From Sphingomonas pokkalii (GTDB lineage Bacteria; Pseudomonadota; Alphaproteobacteria; Sphingomonadales; Sphingomonadaceae), in assembly GCF_003096275.1 (NCBI RefSeq), contig NZ_QENQ01000001.1:2957565-3021564 (forward strand): a DNA stretch of 64,000 nucleotides, written 5' to 3'. Positions 25,880-34,994 of this stretch are shown here, piece by piece. Position numbers and translations under genes: made by a program. Numbering within the stretch: position 1 is the stretch's first letter; every line of letters starts with the position of its first letter. A model generated the notes under the pieces. It had not been told where the DNA came from. It saw nothing but the letters and a program-made list of their open reading frames with translations, and did no database searches.

Positions 25880-27264
25880 GCGGCGAGGCCCACGGCGTGG
25901 CCGTCATGGCCGTCATGGCCGTCATGGCCATCGGTATGTACCTGTTCGCCGGCAAGGATGGCGGCAAGTTCGTCGAACGCGGCAGCGGCATGGCCCTGAT
26001 CGTTCTTGCCCTGGTTGAGTAGCGCCTCGATCCGGGGGGCGAGCGCCACCGCGCGATCCACTTCGGGCGACGATCCGGCCTTGTAGGCGCCGAGCCGCAC
26101 CATTTCCTCCATGTCGGCAAAGGTGGACAGCAGCTTGCGCGCGGCGATGCGCGTCGCGTTCTGCGCGTCGTCCATGCAATGGGGCAGGGTGCGCGATACC
26201 GATTTGAGCACGTCGATCGCCGGATAGCGGCCGCGTTCGGCGATCGCGCGGCGCATCACGACATGGCCGTCGAGGATGCCGCGCACCGCGTCTGCGACGG
26301 GTTCGTTATGGTCGTCGCCATCCACCAGGACCGTGAACAGGCCGGTGATCATGCCGCTGCCGGGGGCACCGGGGCCGGCGCGTTCGAGCAGGCGCGGCAG
26401 TTCGGCGAACACGGTGGGCGTATAGCCCTTGGTGGCCGGCGGTTCGCCCGAGGCGAGGCCGATCTCGCGCTGCGCCATCGCGAAGCGGGTGACCGAATCC
26501 ATCAGGCACAGCACGTTCAGCCCCTGGTCGCGGAAATGTTCGGCGATGGCGAGGGTGGTCCAGGCGGCCTGTCGACGCATCAGCGCCGGTTCGTCGGACG
26601 TGGCGACCACCACCACCGATCGCGCCATGCCTTCGGGGCCCAGATCGTCTTCGATGAATTCCTGCACTTCGCGGCCGCGTTCGCCGATCAGGCCGATCAC
26701 GGCGACGTCGCATTGCGTCCAGCGCGCGAGCATCGACAGCAGCACCGACTTGCCGACGCCGGAGCCCGCGAACAGGCCGAGCCGCTGGCCGCGGCACAGC
26801 GGCACGAACAGATCGAGGGTGCGCACGCCGGTTTCGATGCGTTCGGCGACGCGGGTGCGGCTGGCGGCGGCGGGGGGGGCGGCCTTGATCGGCTGCGGAT
26901 CGGCACCGCGCGGCAAGGGGCCGAGGCCGTCGACCGGCCGTCCCAGCCCATCGACCATCCGGCCGAGCCACCCCGCGGAGGGGCGGACGGTGAACTGGCC
27001 GGCGCCGAGTTCGGCGCGCGCCCCCAGGCCCACGCCCTGCGGATCGACGAAGGGGAGGCAGAGGGCGACGCCGCGATCCAGAGCCGTCACTTCGGCTTCG
27101 ACCTTGCCGCTGGGCGACTGGATTTCGACGCGGCTGCCGATCTGGGCAACGCCGGTCAGCCCTTCGACTTCGATCAGCGCGCCACGCACGGCGACCACGC
27201 GCCCGAAGCGACGGTCGGGGACCATCTCTCGGATCGCACGGGCGGCGCTGGCGAGCGTCTGCAT
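25876..27264 (-). CDS. fliI: Flagellum-specific export ATPase FliI
   Basis: A 462-residue F1-beta-like ATPase that powers early steps of flagellar protein export. It has Walker [48 protein letters not shown], Walker [39 protein letters not shown] and [20 protein letters not shown]. The C-terminus is unusual: after the usual end it carries four Asp-Gly-His units encoded by 9-bp tandem repeats. It lies between flbT and fliJ on the minus strand. Confidence 0.97.
   Translation of the reverse strand: MQTLASAARAIREMVPDRRFGRVVAVRGALIEVEGLTGVAQIGSRVEIQSPSGKVEAEVTALDRGVALCLPFVDPQGVGLGARAELGAGQFTVRPSAGWLGRMVDGLGRPVDGLGPLPRGADPQPIKAAPPAAASRTRVAERIETGVRTLDLFVPLCRGQRLGLFAGSGVGKSVLLSMLARWTQCDVAVIGLIGERGREVQEFIEDDLGPEGMARSVVVVATSDEPALMRRQAAWTTLAIAEHFRDQGLNVLCLMDSVTRFAMAQREIGLASGEPPATKGYTPTVFAELPRLLERAGPGAPGSGMITGLFTVLVDGDDHNEPVADAVRGILDGHVVMRRAIAERGRYPAIDVLKSVSRTLPHCMDDAQNATRIAARKLLSTFADMEEMVRLGAYKAGSSPEVDRAVALAPRIEALLNQGKNDQGHAAAAFDELAAILAGEQVHTDGHDGHDGHDGHAVGLAA
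25897..25935. repeat. 9-bp tandem repeat inside fliI
   Basis: Three perfect GTCATGGCC units (25903-25929) have degenerate partial units on both sides. On the coding strand they give the DGH repeats at the FliI C-terminus. Copy number could vary by slippage without breaking the frame. Confidence 0.85.
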
Positions 27265-27277
27265 CGCGGTGGCGCCT

Positions 27278-27676
27278 TCAGGCGGCCTGCGGCGCGGCGG
27301 AACGCAGCGCGTCTTCGATGGCGATCAGTTCGCGGGCGATGTTCAGCGCCTTATAATAATCGCCCTGGGCGATATCGTGCGCGAAGCGGATGCAGATGTC
27401 GCGGCCTTCGGGCGTGTTGATCGCCGCGATCAGCACGCCGATCAGCTGCACGACGGCATTCTGATGCGCGTCGCGCCCTTCCGGGTCGATATAGGCGAGC
27501 ATCGCCGCGAAATAGAGCTGGCGGGCAGGGGTGGTCGCTTCCTCCGGCCGCATCACTTCGCGGCCGCGCAGAATGGAAACCTGGTTTTCGACGGCGATCT
27601 GCGTGCGCCCCACGGCGCGCAGCACGGCGCCGTTGACGATCGCTTTCTCGCCGTCGCGAAGCGTAATGCGAAGCAT
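27278..27676 (-). CDS. flbT: Flagellum biosynthesis repressor FlbT
   Basis: A 132-residue FlbT protein ([69 protein letters not shown]). In Caulobacter and relatives FlbT binds flagellin mRNA and blocks its translation until the hook is finished. The internal ATG at 27676 is chosen because it matches the family N-terminus; the longer frame adds a basic non-family extension. It is the first gene of flbT-fliI-fliJ-SLT. Its usual partner FlaF is not seen. Confidence 0.9.
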   Translation of the reverse strand: MLRITLRDGEKAIVNGAVLRAVGRTQIAVENQVSILRGREVMRPEEATTPARQLYFAAMLAYIDPEGRDAHQNAVVQLIGVLIAAINTPEGRDICIRFAHDIAQGDYYKALNIARELIAIEDALRSAAPQAA

Positions 27677-27706
27677 GGCACCGGCCTTTCGATAAGCGTT
27701 TCTGAA

Positions 27707-27757
27707 TTTATAGGCGGTTCGCGGCGGCAAGCGGTGCGGACCCGGCAAATTTTGCCG
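27707..27757. promoter_or_regulatory. flbT promoter with ftr-like palindromes, shared with flgE side
   Basis: On the minus strand a TATAAA -10 lies at 27712-27707. A perfect palindrome CGGCAAA-T-TTTGCCG (27743-27757) and a one-mismatch copy of the GGCA-N5-TGCC pattern (27725-27739) lie upstream. The second copy is centred about 20 bp from the -10, as at fliL and fliF. The form recalls the FlbD-binding ftr elements of Caulobacter. Confidence 0.5.
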
Positions 27758-27792
27758 CCCAAGGCTTCTCGATAGGCAAATTCGCCCTTTTG

Positions 27793-27821
27793 TTTGGGGC
27801 GCGCATTTACCGTCCTACAAT
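27793..27821 (+). promoter_or_regulatory. flgE: Putative flgE promoter
   Basis: TTTGGG (27793-27798), a 17-bp spacer, then TACAAT (27816-27821) followed by GGAG. The flagellin gene has the same arrangement at 45363-45391. It is 52 nt upstream of the flgE start. Confidence 0.45.
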
Positions 27822-27873
27822 GGAGATGTCGCCGGCGTGGGGATCGCGCGGGCAATCCTCAGGAGTGTATAAC

Positions 27874-29223
27874 TTGAGCCTCTATTCCGCTCTATACGCT
27901 GGCGTTTCCGGGCTGAGCGCGCAGTCGAGTGCCATGGCCACGGTCGCCGACAACATCACCAACATCAACACGGTGGCGTACAAGGGCGTCGAAGCCCAGT
28001 TTCGCACCCTGGTGACCGACGGCCGCACCTCAGCCAATTATTCGGCCGGCGGCGTTGCCGCGTCGCCGATCGCGCAGGTTTCCAAGCAGGGCCTGCTCCA
28101 GGCATCGGGCAGCAGCACCGATCTTGCGATCGACGGCGGTGGCTTCTTCATCACCCGCACCGGTCTCGCCCCGACCGACCAGGTCGCCTATACCCGCGCC
28201 GGCTCGTTCAAGCCGGACGAGGAAGGCTATCTGCGCAATTCCTCCGGCCTCTATCTCTATGGCTGGCGCCTCGATGCCGAGGGCAAATTCTCCAACACCG
28301 GCAATGTCGATGCGCTGTCGCCGGTGCGCCTGAGCGATCTGGTCGGCACGGCTGCGCCGACGACCAAGCTGCAGGCCCATCTCAACCTGCAGGTCGATGC
28401 GGCTACCTATGGCGGCACCCCCGCCTATGCCGCCGGCAGCCTGGCATCGGGGGCGATCCCGCCGACCTTCTCCCGCTCGTTCACGATCTATGATTCGCAG
28501 GGCGGCGGTCACGAAGTGAAGATGGCGTTCCTGAAGACGGCGCCGAATACCTGGCAGATGGAAGTCTTCTCCAACCCTGCCACCGACGTTCAGACCACCG
28601 CCGGCGCCGCCATCCCCAATGGCCTGCTGCGCAGCGGCACGCTCAAGTTCAACGGCGACGGCAGCCTCGACCGCACGACCGGCACGGGTTCCACCGCCGC
28701 GCTGTTCGACGACCTGGATTTCGCCGCGCAGGGCATCGAGTGGAGCAACGACGCCAAGTCCGTGCCGATCAAGCTGCAGCTCGGTGAAGACAAGGGCATC
28801 AGCGGCATCACCTCGTTCGGCCAGCCTTCGTCGTTGATCTCGGGCGGCACCGATGGCGGTGTGCTCGGCAACATCTCGTCGATCGACGTGGGGAAGGATG
28901 GCGTGGTCAGCGCGATCTTCGAGGACGGTTCTACCCGCAAGGTGTTCCAGCTGCCGATCGCGACCTTCCCGAACTCGAACGGCCTCACCCGCATTTCGGG
29001 CAATGCCTATGCCGCCAACCGCCAGTCGGGCACGATGACGATGAACCCGCCGGGCCAGCTCGGCGCGGGCGCGCTTTCGTCCAACACGCTGGAGGCCTCG
29101 ACCGTCGACCTGGCGGGCGAGTTCACCAACATGATCCGCTTCCAGCGCGCCTACAGCGCGTCGTCGAAGATCATCACCACCGTCGACGACATGCTGCGCG
29201 AAGTCAGCGATCTCAAGCGCTGA
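27874..29223 (+). CDS. flgE: Flagellar hook protein FlgE
   Basis: A 449-residue hook subunit. The N-terminus SLYSALYAGVSGLSAQSSAM and DNITNINTVAYKGVEAQF and the C-terminal coiled coil (LEASTVDLAGEFTNMIRFQR, ending VDDMLREVSDLKR) are diagnostic. The middle is the variable surface domain. The start is a TTG at 27874 with a perfect AGGAG 8 nt upstream; the family N-terminus begins exactly there, so upstream ATGs are rejected. It is first gene of flgE-flgK-flgL. Confidence 0.95.
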   Translation: MSLYSALYAGVSGLSAQSSAMATVADNITNINTVAYKGVEAQFRTLVTDGRTSANYSAGGVAASPIAQVSKQGLLQASGSSTDLAIDGGGFFITRTGLAPTDQVAYTRAGSFKPDEEGYLRNSSGLYLYGWRLDAEGKFSNTGNVDALSPVRLSDLVGTAAPTTKLQAHLNLQVDAATYGGTPAYAAGSLASGAIPPTFSRSFTIYDSQGGGHEVKMAFLKTAPNTWQMEVFSNPATDVQTTAGAAIPNGLLRSGTLKFNGDGSLDRTTGTGSTAALFDDLDFAAQGIEWSNDAKSVPIKLQLGEDKGISGITSFGQPSSLISGGTDGGVLGNISSIDVGKDGVVSAIFEDGSTRKVFQLPIATFPNSNGLTRISGNAYAANRQSGTMTMNPPGQLGAGALSSNTLEASTVDLAGEFTNMIRFQRAYSASSKIITTVDDMLREVSDLKR

Positions 29224-29248
29224 TCGCTGAAACCGGGGGAATGCCGCC

Positions 29249-31357
29249 ATGGCGTTGAACGACATTCTGGGAACTGCGGTTTCCGGGCTCGCGGCTGCCC
29301 AGGCAGGGTTGCGCGCGGTATCGAACAACATCGCCAATGTCGGCGTTGCCGGCTATGCACGCGAAAAGGTGTCGCTGACGACCACCGTCGTTTCGGGGCA
29401 GATCAGCGGCGTCAAGGTCGGCGAGCCCGAGCGGGTCGCCGACCGTTTCCTCGAAGCCACCGTCTATCGCCGGGCTGGCGATGCCGGTCGCGCGGAGGTG
29501 ACGTCCGGCTATCTGGATCGTCTCCAGTCGCTGCTGGGGGAGCCGGGCGCCAAGTCCGGCCTGCCGGCGCGGCTGGATGCGATCAACGCATCGGCCATCG
29601 CCATGACCGGTTCGCAATCCTCGGCGCAGACGGTGGCGGTGTTCACCGGCGACGTGGAGGACGCGCTCGCATCGATGAAGCAGACCACGAACGACGTGGA
29701 GAGCCTGCGCGCCGATGTCGAATCCGAAGTCGGCTACTCGGTCGACAAGATCAACACCCTGCTCAAGCGCATCCATGACCTGAACGGCACGGTATCGCAG
29801 GCCACCGGCCTCGGCCGCAGCGCCAGCGGCGCCGCGGACCAGCGGATGAACGCGATCGAGGAACTCAGCGGCCTGATCGCGGTCAACGTCCGCGACCAGG
29901 CCGACGGGCGCGTCTCGATCGAAACGCAGGCGGGGCAGCTGCTGCTCGACACGCGGCTGCGCCAGCTCGATTACCCGAACATGGCCGCGGGATCGTCGCA
30001 GACCACCTATCCCGACATCAAGATCAGGTTCGCCAATGCCAATGGCACGCTGGGGGCGGAGACGGGCGAAAAGCTTTCTTCGGCCGCGGTGGGCGGAAAA
30101 CTGGGCGGCCTGCTCGACCTGCGCGATCGTGCCTTGCCGTCCTTCTCCGAACAGATGGGCGTTTTGTTCAACGGCCTGGCGGAAACGCTGAACCGGGTTT
30201 CCAACACGAACACCACCGTGCCCGCGCCGCAGAACCTGACCGGCCGCGTGACCGGGTTGCTCGGCGGCGATCTGCATGGTTTCAAGGGCGCCGCGACCTT
30301 TGCCGTCACTGCCAAGGATGGCACGATGGTGAACAAGGTGACGGTGGATTTCTCCGACACGAGCCTGGTGACCATCAATGACGTGGTTAGCAGGATCAAC
30401 GCCGGCCTGGGGAGCGATGCCTCGGCGGCGATCGATCCCACCACCGGCGTGCTGAAGTTCACGGCGACGAACAGCACGAACGGCGTTGCGATCGCGCAGG
30501 TGGACGGCAATCCGAGCGATCGCGGCGGTGTCGGCTTCTCGCAATTCTTCGGCATGAACGACCTGATCCGCAGCGACAGCAGCAGCCTGGTGCCCAGCGG
30601 CTTCAAGCAGGACGGTTCCGATCCGCATGGCTTCCAGACGGGGCAGAGCGCGCAGATCGTGCTGCGCGATGCATCGGGGCTGGCGCTGACCAGCTATACG
30701 CTGCAGCCACAGACGGGGCAGAACTTCGGCGCGATCATCAGCGATCTCAACGGCAGCCCGCTCAGCGAATTCGGCAGCTTCCGCATCGACGATCGCGGGC
30801 GTGTGCGCTTCGATCCCAAGACCGCCGTTTCGGGCGCCGTGCTTTCGGTGTCCGCGGATTCGACCAACCGCAGCGGCACCGGCCGCACCTTCTCGTCGCT
30901 GATGGGGTTGAGCGGCCTGAGCGCCGGGCTGAACGTAGCGGAAGTGCGCAGCGACATTGCGGCGGACAGCAGCAAGATGCCGCTCGCGAAGCTCAATGCC
31001 ACCGCCGCGATCGGCGCAAAGGCGCTGGGTACCGGCGATACGCGCGGTGCGACGGCGTTCGTGAACGAGCTGCAAAAGACGATTGATCTGGGGAAGGACG
31101 GCGTCACGACGATCGGGCGCTTTTCCACCCAGCTGCTGGGCCGCGCGGGGCTGGAAGCCAGCCAGGCGAGCAACCGATTGGACGACGCGAATGCCCGCAA
31201 GGCCGACGCGGTGAACCGGCGAGACAGCTATTCGGGCGTGAACATCGACGAGGAACTCTCGCAGATGGTGGTGCTGCAGAACAGCTATTCGGCGGCGGCG
31301 CGGATCATGACCACCGCAAGCCAGATGTACGATACGCTACTCCAGATGGTCCGTTAA
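29249..31357 (+). CDS. flgK: Hook-associated protein 1 FlgK
   Basis: A 702-residue protein forming the first hook-filament junction ring. The N-terminal rod-type helix (ILGTAVSGLAAAQAGLRAVS, NNIANVGVAGYAREKV) and the C-terminal SYSGVNIDEELSQMVVLQNS and YSAAARIMTTASQMYDTLL are typical. The long middle is beta-rich. It starts 25 nt after flgE. Confidence 0.95.
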   Translation: MALNDILGTAVSGLAAAQAGLRAVSNNIANVGVAGYAREKVSLTTTVVSGQISGVKVGEPERVADRFLEATVYRRAGDAGRAEVTSGYLDRLQSLLGEPGAKSGLPARLDAINASAIAMTGSQSSAQTVAVFTGDVEDALASMKQTTNDVESLRADVESEVGYSVDKINTLLKRIHDLNGTVSQATGLGRSASGAADQRMNAIEELSGLIAVNVRDQADGRVSIETQAGQLLLDTRLRQLDYPNMAAGSSQTTYPDIKIRFANANGTLGAETGEKLSSAAVGGKLGGLLDLRDRALPSFSEQMGVLFNGLAETLNRVSNTNTTVPAPQNLTGRVTGLLGGDLHGFKGAATFAVTAKDGTMVNKVTVDFSDTSLVTINDVVSRINAGLGSDASAAIDPTTGVLKFTATNSTNGVAIAQVDGNPSDRGGVGFSQFFGMNDLIRSDSSSLVPSGFKQDGSDPHGFQTGQSAQIVLRDASGLALTSYTLQPQTGQNFGAIISDLNGSPLSEFGSFRIDDRGRVRFDPKTAVSGAVLSVSADSTNRSGTGRTFSSLMGLSGLSAGLNVAEVRSDIAADSSKMPLAKLNATAAIGAKALGTGDTRGATAFVNELQKTIDLGKDGVTTIGRFSTQLLGRAGLEASQASNRLDDANARKADAVNRRDSYSGVNIDEELSQMVVLQNSYSAAARIMTTASQMYDTLLQMVR

Positions 31358-31369
31358 GGGAGCCGATCC

Positions 31370-32275
31370 ATGTCCCGTGTTGCCACTATTCCGCTCCAGC
31401 GTACCATGGCCAGCGCTATCCAGACCGCGCAGGAAAAGCTTGCGATCACCCAGAAGCGGCTGTCGACCGGCAAGAAGGCGGCGGATTTCGCCTCGCTCGG
31501 CACCGAAACCGTGCGCAACCTGTCCGCGCACACCATGCTCGAGCAGCAAAAGGCGCAGGCCACGGTTTCGAAGCGGGTGGGTACCACCATGTCCTTGTAC
31601 CAGGGGCATATCGAAGGCATCGATTCGTCCACGCGCAATCTGCGCCAGCAGATCCTGACGGCGCTGGGCACCGGCCAGTCGGCCGGCTTGCAGGAGGCGA
31701 TCGAAAGCTCGTTCCAGCAGATGCGGGCCTCGCTCAACGCGTCCGAAGGCGGAATGCCGCTGTTCGCCGGCTCGCAGACCAGCCAGATGCCGTTCTCGGT
31801 CGCCACGCTGGCCGATGCCGCCACGGTGCCCGCCGACCAGGCATTCCACGATGACAACGTCCTCGCCACTGCCCGGGTGGCCGACGGCGTCGACCTGACC
31901 TATGGGATCAACGCCAGCTCGATCGGCCAGGGCCTGTACGAGGCGTTCCGGACGCTCGCGCAGGTCGGCCAGATCGGCAATACGCTGACCGACGCGCAGA
32001 AGACGGCGTTGCAGGACGGTGCTGCGAAGCTTGCCTCCGGGTTGACCACGCTCGGCCAGGTGAACGCCGACAATGGCCGCAAGCAGAACCAGGTCGACGA
32101 TCTGGCAAGCCGCGGCGAAGATCGCGCCCTGCTGCTGCAGCAGGTGATCCAGGATAATGAAGATGCCGATCTTGGCCAGGTCGCCGTCGATCTCGCGCAG
32201 CAGAAGACCGTGCTGGAGGCGAGCTATTCGGTGTTCTCGCAGCTTTCGAGCCTGAGCCTCGTCAAATATCTCTGA
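31370..32275 (+). CDS. flgL: Hook-associated protein 3 FlgL
   Basis: A 301-residue flagellin-like protein that joins FlgK to the filament. It has the N-terminal helix (TMASAIQTAQEKLAITQKRL, STGKKAADFASLG) and the C-terminal helix (VAVDLAQQKTVLEASYSVFS, QLSSLSLVKYL). It begins 12 nt after flgK. Its 3' end overlaps the convergent uracil-DNA glycosylase gene by 14 nt, so no terminator can lie between them. Confidence 0.92.
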   Translation: MSRVATIPLQRTMASAIQTAQEKLAITQKRLSTGKKAADFASLGTETVRNLSAHTMLEQQKAQATVSKRVGTTMSLYQGHIEGIDSSTRNLRQQILTALGTGQSAGLQEAIESSFQQMRASLNASEGGMPLFAGSQTSQMPFSVATLADAATVPADQAFHDDNVLATARVADGVDLTYGINASSIGQGLYEAFRTLAQVGQIGNTLTDAQKTALQDGAAKLASGLTTLGQVNADNGRKQNQVDDLASRGEDRALLLQQVIQDNEDADLGQVAVDLAQQKTVLEASYSVFSQLSSLSLVKYL

Positions 32276-32939
32276 TCGCGGCGGGGGCGGCAGCCGCCGT
32301 CCCGTCGCCGGGCGCTTCCCGGTCCCCGACGTGCAGCGCCTCGCGTAGCGAGAGCGCACGCGCGAACACGGCGGTCAGCATCGCCTCGGTCAGCCGGCCG
32401 GTGTGCTGGTTGTAGCGCGAGCAGTGATAGCTATCGAGCAGCAGCTGCCCTTTGGGCAGGCGGTGTTCCGCGCCATGGGCGAACCGCAGCTTCGGCAGCT
32501 TGCCGCCCAGCGCCTTCACGGCGGACTGGTGCGCGATCTCGCCCAGGGCAACGGTGATCGGCGCGCGCAGCTGCCCGGCCAGGAACGGCCGGCAGGCGTG
32601 AACCTCCGCCGGGCTCGGGCGGTTCTCCGGCGGCAGGCAGCGCACCGCGTTCACGATCAGCACGTCCCGCGGTTCGCCCGCGTGCAGCAGCCCCAGCTTT
32701 TCCAGCACGGCGAAGAGCAGCGCGCCCGAGTCATCGCCGGTGAAGGCACGGCCGGTGCGGTTCGCGCCGTTACGGCCGGGCGCTAGCCCGACGATGGCGA
32801 TCGATGCATCGGCGGCCCCCAGTGCCGGCACTGGCGCATTCCACCATTCCGGCTGTTCGGCGCGCAACGCCGTCCGCAGCGCCACCAGCCGGGGGCAGCG
32901 CGGGCAATCGCGATCGGGTTCCAGGCTTGGCGCGGACAT
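32262..32939 (-). CDS. Uracil-DNA glycosylase family protein
   Basis: A 225-residue protein of the Fe-S-type UDG group. CPRCPRL near the N-terminus gives two Cys of the cluster; further Cys are at NAVRCLPP and SYHCSRYN. The catalytic-type motif AIVGLAPGRNGANRTGR and DSYHCSRYN are those of UDG family 4/5. It removes uracil or deaminated bases from DNA. The ATG at 32939 is chosen over 32975 because the Cys motif lies just behind it. It is divergent from folK. Confidence 0.88.
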   Translation of the reverse strand: MSAPSLEPDRDCPRCPRLVALRTALRAEQPEWWNAPVPALGAADASIAIVGLAPGRNGANRTGRAFTGDDSGALLFAVLEKLGLLHAGEPRDVLIVNAVRCLPPENRPSPAEVHACRPFLAGQLRAPITVALGEIAHQSAVKALGGKLPKLRFAHGAEHRLPKGQLLLDSYHCSRYNQHTGRLTEAMLTAVFARALSLREALHVGDREAPGDGTAAAAPAAIRDI

Positions 32940-32962
32940 GGCATCGCGATAGGCGCAGGCGG

Positions 32963-33439
32963 GTGCCCATAACAAGCTATGTCATCGCCCTGGGATCCAA
33001 CCGCCGCGGCCGCCACGGCAGCCCGCGCGAGGAGCTGCGCGCCGCGCTCGGTGCGATCGGCGGGGTGCGGGCGGTATCGCGGCTCCGCGAAACGCCGCCC
33101 CTGGGCCCGTCGCGCCGCCGTTTCGCCAATGCGGTGGCGCTGGTCGACAGCGCGGAGGGCCCCGATGCACTGCTCCGCCGGCTGAAGGCGATCGAGCGGG
33201 CCTTTGGCCGGCGCCGCGGCCAGCGCTGGGGCGCGCGGGTAATCGATCTCGATATCGTGCTCTGGTCCGGCGGCTGCTGGCATACGCGCGAGCTGACCAT
33301 TCCCCATCCGCATTATCGCACGCGCCGCTTCGTTCTGGGGCCGATGGCGGAAATCGTGCCGGGCTGGCGCGATCCGCTGAGCGGCCGTTCGACGCTTCCG
33401 TTGCTCCACGCTGTTGACCGGCCGCGCCCACGCGCCTAG
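32963..33439 (+). CDS. folK: HPPK, 6-hydroxymethyl-7,8-dihydropterin pyrophosphokinase
   Basis: A 158-residue HPPK that transfers pyrophosphate from ATP to 6-hydroxymethyldihydropterin in folate synthesis. TSYVIALGSNRRGRHG opens the fold. FANAVALVDS, LKAIERAFGRRRGQRWGAR and VIDLDIVLW carry the Asp pair that binds Mg. IPHPHYRTRRFVLGPMAEI ends it. There is no ATG; the GTG at 32963 fits the family start with GGCGG upstream. Confidence 0.9.
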   Translation: MPITSYVIALGSNRRGRHGSPREELRAALGAIGGVRAVSRLRETPPLGPSRRRFANAVALVDSAEGPDALLRRLKAIERAFGRRRGQRWGARVIDLDIVLWSGGCWHTRELTIPHPHYRTRRFVLGPMAEIVPGWRDPLSGRSTLPLLHAVDRPRPRA

Positions 33440-33451
33440 GTGGCGGGGCGT

Positions 33452-33527
33452 GGGTCCGTAGCTCAGTCGGTAGAGCAAGCGACTTTTAATCGAGAGGTCC
33501 CGGGTTCGAATCCCGGCGGACCCACCA
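33452..33527 (+). tRNA. tRNA-Lys (anticodon TTT)
   Basis: A 76-nt cloverleaf with encoded CCA. The acceptor arms GGGTCCG (33452-33458) and CGGACCC (33517-33523) pair perfectly. The D-loop AGCTCAGTCGGTAGAGC, the anticodon loop CTTTTAA with anticodon TTT, and the T-loop GGGTTCGAATCCC are canonical. It lies 12 nt after folK. Confidence 0.97.
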
Positions 33528-33623
33528 CCGAAGCCCGGAAAGCTCCGCATTCGCCCCTCTCGATGCCCGATTGGCGTGTTTCGCCCGCGATCTGCGTTGC
33601 GCGGGGCCGGGCAGGGCCGGCCG

Positions 33624-34604
33624 CTATTTCGGGGTGTAGGCGCCGCCGATCTTGTTGCCGGGGGGAGCGCCTTCGCGGCCCGCGATCACATAGGTGGGCG
33701 CTGAATTGCCCGAAAGCGTCGCCGGGCCCGCGGTGCGGATCCAGGGGCGGTAGTTCGGGCCCGCCGTAAGGATGTTGTTGCGGATCACGATACCCGCGCC
33801 CTTCCCCCCGATATTGATTCCATGCCACATCACATTGGCAAAGCTGTTGCCGATGATCTGGATCCCGTCATAGCCGCCGACCCGCGCTTCGTCGCCGAAG
33901 AAGACGCCCTGGAATTCGTGGCCGGGAGTGCCGACGAAGCGGTTCATCGTGATCTGCACGTTCTTGCAGCCGGACGTTTTGCCCGACGTCCAGCACTGGA
34001 TGCCATCGGGATGCTCGCCCGGGGCGACGTTGAACAGCGCGACCGAATTGTTGAAGATCCGGCCGCCATTGGCCCCCGGGATCTCCATCGCGTCGCGGCT
34101 GAGCTGGGTGAATATGTTGTTCTCGATGTTGAAATTCGAGCTGTCCTCCACCACCAGCGCGACCCGGAGATCATGGAAGGTGACGCCGCTGACCCGCAGG
34201 TTGGCGGTGTTGCGGATATACATGCCGTACATGTCGTCCTGCCACATCCCGTTGGCAGGTCCGTGGACGAACCCGCCGATAAAGGCGATGTTCGATCCCC
34301 CCCGGACCTCGACCATCTTGGCCCAATCGGGATCCTTGCCGCGGACGCGGGTGATTTCGATATCTTTGAACGAGATGTTGCTGACATTGTGCATCCGCAG
34401 CGTGCTGAATATCGCGGGCGCGGCGGGATAGGCGCTTCGGATGGTAACGGGAGCGGTGAACTTGCGGTCCCGGATGATGACCATGCCGTAATTCGCCCGC
34501 GCGAGCCGGATCTCCTCGCCGCCGCGGGCGCGGCTGATCGCCGCGTCCAACTGGGCTTTGGTGTTCACGGTGATCGCGGACAGCATGGCGAGGGTTGAAA
34601 TCAC
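33624..34604 (-). CDS. Right-handed parallel beta-helix protein, pectate-lyase-like
   Basis: A 326-residue protein of repeated short strands with Asn ladders and hydrophobic stacks (ISFKDIEITRVRGKDPDW, NTANLRVSGVTFHDLRVALV, NVQITMNRFVGTPGHEFQGV, IQIIGNSFANVMWHGINI), the pattern of a right-handed beta-helix as in pectate lyases and other polysaccharide enzymes. The GTG at 34604 has GGGGA at good spacing and gives a short hydrophobic leader (VISTLAMLSA). The ATG at 34586 has none. Catalytic residues cannot be named. Confidence 0.75.
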   Translation of the reverse strand: MISTLAMLSAITVNTKAQLDAAISRARGGEEIRLARANYGMVIIRDRKFTAPVTIRSAYPAAPAIFSTLRMHNVSNISFKDIEITRVRGKDPDWAKMVEVRGGSNIAFIGGFVHGPANGMWQDDMYGMYIRNTANLRVSGVTFHDLRVALVVEDSSNFNIENNIFTQLSRDAMEIPGANGGRIFNNSVALFNVAPGEHPDGIQCWTSGKTSGCKNVQITMNRFVGTPGHEFQGVFFGDEARVGGYDGIQIIGNSFANVMWHGINIGGKGAGIVIRNNILTAGPNYRPWIRTAGPATLSGNSAPTYVIAGREGAPPGNKIGGAYTPK

Positions 34605-34994
34605 GACAAGTTCCCCAATCAGTGCGGCAGGTGGAGGAACTACCGGAATATCGTTAACACACAACGTCTCCCGAGTGTATTTATGTTGCACTGCGGCAAG
34701 GCGTGTCCCCAGCAGGACGAGCGCGCGGCTGGGCGTCTTCGCCGGCGGTTCGGGGCCGATGTCGGCGCGCTTTTCCCTCCGAATCGCATGGGAATGCCCC
34801 TGGTCGCGCGCGCGGTGTGTAGTGTGCGGCCAATCCCTTGCGGCATGATGCCGCGGGCGTTGCCAAAATGACACGGTGCCGGATGCAGCGTCGAAAACGC
34901 AACGGTGACAGACGCTTGAAGCAAATCGGGGCTTGATACTATATAACGTCACAGCTACGGCGGTGCACAAAGAACAATCAAAAGGGACTGTTTG
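34605..34994. other. Divergent promoter region, beta-helix gene and TonB receptor
   Basis: 390 bases without a gene. An AT-rich palindrome TGA-N3-TATATA-N3-TCA (34934-34951) lies 43 nt before the receptor ATG and overlaps a possible TATAAC -10. This is where a metal-responsive repressor such as Zur or Fur would bind, but the sequence does not settle which. The rest is featureless. Confidence 0.45.

Noticed and set aside
25897..25935. Short regular repeats as a possible CRISPR array
   Set aside because: Units are 9 bp, without spacers, inside fliI and in frame.
29213..31075. 620-residue minus-strand frame
   Set aside because: It is the antisense of flgK, which is beyond doubt.
33452..33623. 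Integration site at tRNA-Lys
   Set aside because: No integrase gene and no repeated tRNA end were seen downstream.
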